From Lachnospiraceae bacterium (lineage in GTDB: Bacteria > Bacillota > Clostridia > Lachnospirales > Lachnospiraceae): a stretch of 64,000 nt of DNA. Both the position numbers and the translations under genes were made by a program. The DNA is taken from NCBI GenBank assembly GCA_015057325.1, contig SVEQ01000007.1, positions 62,001 through 126,000 of the forward strand, read 5' to 3'. Below the pieces are notes generated by a model, which saw only the letters and a list, made by a program, of their open reading frames with translations, was not told where the DNA came from and ran no database searches. Shown here one piece after another: positions 61,881 to 64,000 of this stretch (positions within the stretch are counted from its first letter, which is position 1; every line of letters begins with the position of its first letter).

Positions 61881-64000
61881 ATGAATGCAGAGAAATTTAC
61901 AAAGAAGTCACTTGAGGTTGTGGAGAATTGTGAGAAGCTTGCCTACGAATACAATAATCAGGAGATTGATCAGGAGCACATTTTATATAGCTTGCTTACT
62001 GTAGATGACAGTCTGATTGCAAAACTGATTGAGAAAATGGATATTGACCTTATGCATTTTACAAAGGAATCAGAGAAGGCACTTGCCTATAGACCGAAGG
62101 TGTCTGGTGGTAATCTATTTACAAGTTCTGATTTTCAAAAGACATTTGTTCACGCAGAGAAGGAAGCAAAACAGATGGGGGATGAGTATATCTCTGTGGA
62201 GCATATATTCATGGCTCTATTAAAATACCCGAACAAAGCATTAAAAGGCTTGTTTATGGGATATGGAATTACCTCTGAAAGATTTTTAAAGGTTCTTTCG
62301 GAAGTCAGGGGTAACCAGCGTGTGGATACCGATAATCCGGAAGCAACTTATGATAGTCTGGAAAAATACGGATATGATTTGGTGGAACGTGCAAGACAGC
62401 AGAAACTAGATCCTGTTATCGGACGTGATACAGAGATTCGTAATATAATAAGAATATTATCCAGAAAGACAAAGAATAATCCGGTGCTTATCGGAGAACC
62501 GGGTGTAGGTAAGACTGCGGCAGTTGAGGGACTTGCACAGAGAATAGTCAGAGGAGATGTGCCGGACGGTCTTAAGGATAAACAGATATTTGCACTTGAT
62601 ATGGGAGCATTAATAGCGGGCGCAAAATACAGAGGTGAGTTTGAGGAAAGACTCAAAGCTGTGCTTGATGAGATTAAGCAGTCAGATGGTGAGATTATTC
62701 TCTTTATTGATGAGCTTCATACGATAGTGGGAGCAGGCAAAACAGATGGTGCACTCGATGCCGGCAATATGTTAAAACCTATGCTTGCAAGAGGTGAACT
62801 TCATTGTATAGGTGCTACAACTCTAGATGAATACAGAAAATACATTGAGACTGATGCGGCGCTTGAACGACGTTTTCAACCGGTTATGGTTGGAGAACCA
62901 ACTGTTGAGGATACCATTTCAATACTTCGAGGACTTAAGAATCGTTACGAGGTATATCATGGCGTTAAGATAAATGACAGTGCAATAGTTGCAGCTGCAA
63001 CCTTATCAGACCGTTATATTTCAGATCGTTTTCTTCCGGATAAGGCAATTGATTTAGTAGATGAGGCGTGTGCGCTTATCAAAACGGAACTTGATTCTAT
63101 GCCGGTAGAACTTGATGAAATCAGCAGAAGAATGATGCAGCTAGAGATAGAGGAGGCTGCCCTTAAGAATGAGGAAGACAGACTTAGTAAGGAACGTCTT
63201 TCAAAACTTCAGGAAGAGCTTACAGAACTTCGAGAACGCTTTGAAAGCCTTAAAGCCGACTGGGATAACGAGAAAATGGGCGTTGACAAGGTCCGTGAAA
63301 TCAAAGGAAAGATTGAGGAGGTCAATAACGAAATACAGATTGCGCAGAGAAATTATGACCTCAACAAAGCTGCTGAACTTCAATACGGCAAACTTCCTGA
63401 ACTCGAAAAAGAATTGCAGGAAGTAGAAGCGAAGGAAGGCAACAAGGAGAAAGTGCTTGTTCATGAGAATGTAACGGATGAGGAGATTGCCTCAATAGTG
63501 TCTAAATGGACCGGAATCCCTGTTTCAAAGCTTACGGAAAGTGAACGTAACAAGACATTAAAACTTGCAGATGCTCTACACGAAAGAGTTGTTGGACAGG
63601 ATGAAGCGGTTGAACTTGTTTCCGATTCAATAATCCGTTCAAAAGCAGGTATCAAAGATCCAACCAAACCTATTGGCTCATTTCTTTTCTTGGGTCCTAC
63701 CGGTGTCGGTAAGACCGAACTTGCAAAAACGCTTGCACAGGCACTCTTTGATAATGAGGCTAACATGGTAAGAATTGACATGAGTGAGTATATGGAGAAG
63801 CACTCTGTGGCAAGATTAATCGGAGCGCCTCCGGGATATGTAGGTTATGATGAGGGCGGTCAGCTTACGGAAGCAGTCAGAAGAAAACCATATTCGGTCG
63901 TTCTTTTTGATGAGATAGAAAAAGCCCACCCGGATGTTTTTAATGTGCTTTTACAAGTCCTTGATGATGGTCGTATAACAGACTCAAAGGGAAAGACGGT
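61881..64000 (+). CDS. clpB: Chaperone ATPase ClpB (3' truncated)
   Basis: ATG after GAAAGGTGGG; the frame runs open off the window end (about 706 residues seen of roughly 860). N-terminal repeat domain (1-150), then AAA+ domain 1 with [18 protein letters not shown] and [13 protein letters not shown]. The coiled-coil middle domain (~410-530) identifies ClpB rather than ClpC. AAA+ domain 2 has [20 protein letters not shown] and [14 protein letters not shown]. It rescues aggregated proteins with DnaK. The CIRCE element puts it under HrcA. Confidence 0.96.
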   Translation, partial: MNAEKFTKKSLEVVENCEKLAYEYNNQEIDQEHILYSLLTVDDSLIAKLIEKMDIDLMHFTKESEKALAYRPKVSGGNLFTSSDFQKTFVHAEKEAKQMGDEYISVEHIFMALLKYPNKALKGLFMGYGITSERFLKVLSEVRGNQRVDTDNPEATYDSLEKYGYDLVERARQQKLDPVIGRDTEIRNIIRILSRKTKNNPVLIGEPGVGKTAAVEGLAQRIVRGDVPDGLKDKQIFALDMGALIAGAKYRGEFEERLKAVLDEIKQSDGEIILFIDELHTIVGAGKTDGALDAGNMLKPMLARGELHCIGATTLDEYRKYIETDAALERRFQPVMVGEPTVEDTISILRGLKNRYEVYHGVKINDSAIVAAATLSDRYISDRFLPDKAIDLVDEACALIKTELDSMPVELDEISRRMMQLEIEEAALKNEEDRLSKERLSKLQEELTELRERFESLKADWDNEKMGVDKVREIKGKIEEVNNEIQIAQRNYDLNKAAELQYGKLPELEKELQEVEAKEGNKEKVLVHENVTDEEIASIVSKWTGIPVSKLTESERNKTLKLADALHERVVGQDEAVELVSDSIIRSKAGIKDPTKPIGSFLFLGPTGVGKTELAKTLAQALFDNEANMVRIDMSEYMEKHSVARLIGAPPGYVGYDEGGQLTEAVRRKPYSVVLFDEIEKAHPDVFNVLLQVLDDGRITDSKGKT

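Overview
The window reads as chromosome of a low-to-moderate GC, Gram-positive, anaerobic Firmicute, most likely a motile Lachnospiraceae (Butyrivibrio/Lachnospira/Roseburia-like). The grounds are AAGGAGG-type ribosome sites, Trp T-box leaders, DUF1292 and CD1871A-type CXXC proteins, a two-protein SUF system, BspA-like repeats on a secreted protein, FeoA/FeoB with a Cys-rich partner, CIRCE control of clpB, and several cyclic-dinucleotide and chemotaxis proteins. No rRNA, tRNA, CRISPR array, transposase or integrase was seen. The first gene (nadA) and the last (clpB) run off the window.

Layout. 1-5.5 kb: quinolinate synthase, a coiled-coil protein, an unknown Cys-rich protein, a zinc-phospholipase-C-like protein, an AraC regulator divergent from a bacterial MIF homologue, and a GH3 lipoprotein. 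5.5-10 kb: a c-di-AMP operon (two membrane proteins, cdaA, cdaR) that runs into HPr and a sirtuin. 10-16.7 kb: a LysR regulator, DUF1292, purA, birA, a Nudix protein and gdhA; gdhA has a complex leader and a highly foldable 3' UTR element. 17-21.6 kb: an FtsX-type permease lacking its usual first extracellular domain, pyruvate kinase and DegV. 21.6-24.8 kb: a 3.2-kb insert bounded by a 27-bp direct repeat at the degV stop codon. It carries an unknown 548-aa protein, a structured ncRNA candidate with its own promoter, a 22-bp perfect palindrome, a PBECR4-like (putative nuclease) protein and an XRE regulator. 24.8-30 kb: a CPBP protease/GntR/DUF5808/ABC operon behind a palindrome that overlaps its promoter.

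30-41.4 kb: a DUF4874/DUF4832-LRR secreted protein, a Nudix hydrolase, a TlpA/CXXC/4Fe-4S redox cluster, an EF-hand-like protein, an EAL phosphodiesterase, feoA-feoB with DtxR-like boxes, and a lipoprotein. 41.4-54.5 kb: tryptophan biosynthesis in two transcription units, trpD alone and trpEGCFBA, each behind a T-box with a UGG specifier; sufC-sufB, an HD-GYP sensor, surE and a LysR gene lie between them. 54.5-64 kb: EcsC, an HD-GYP-like protein with a broken HD motif, a glycosyltransferase fused to an apparently dead aldo-keto reductase, a PPIase lipoprotein, endonuclease III, a chemotaxis receptor and clpB.

The strongest candidates for undescribed biology are the repeat-bounded insert at degV, the two structured RNA candidates (downstream of gdhA and inside the insert), the GT4-AKR pseudoenzyme fusion, and the shared ATAA-N7-TTAT boxes near lysR and purA. 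All identifications come from reading motifs; no database search was run.
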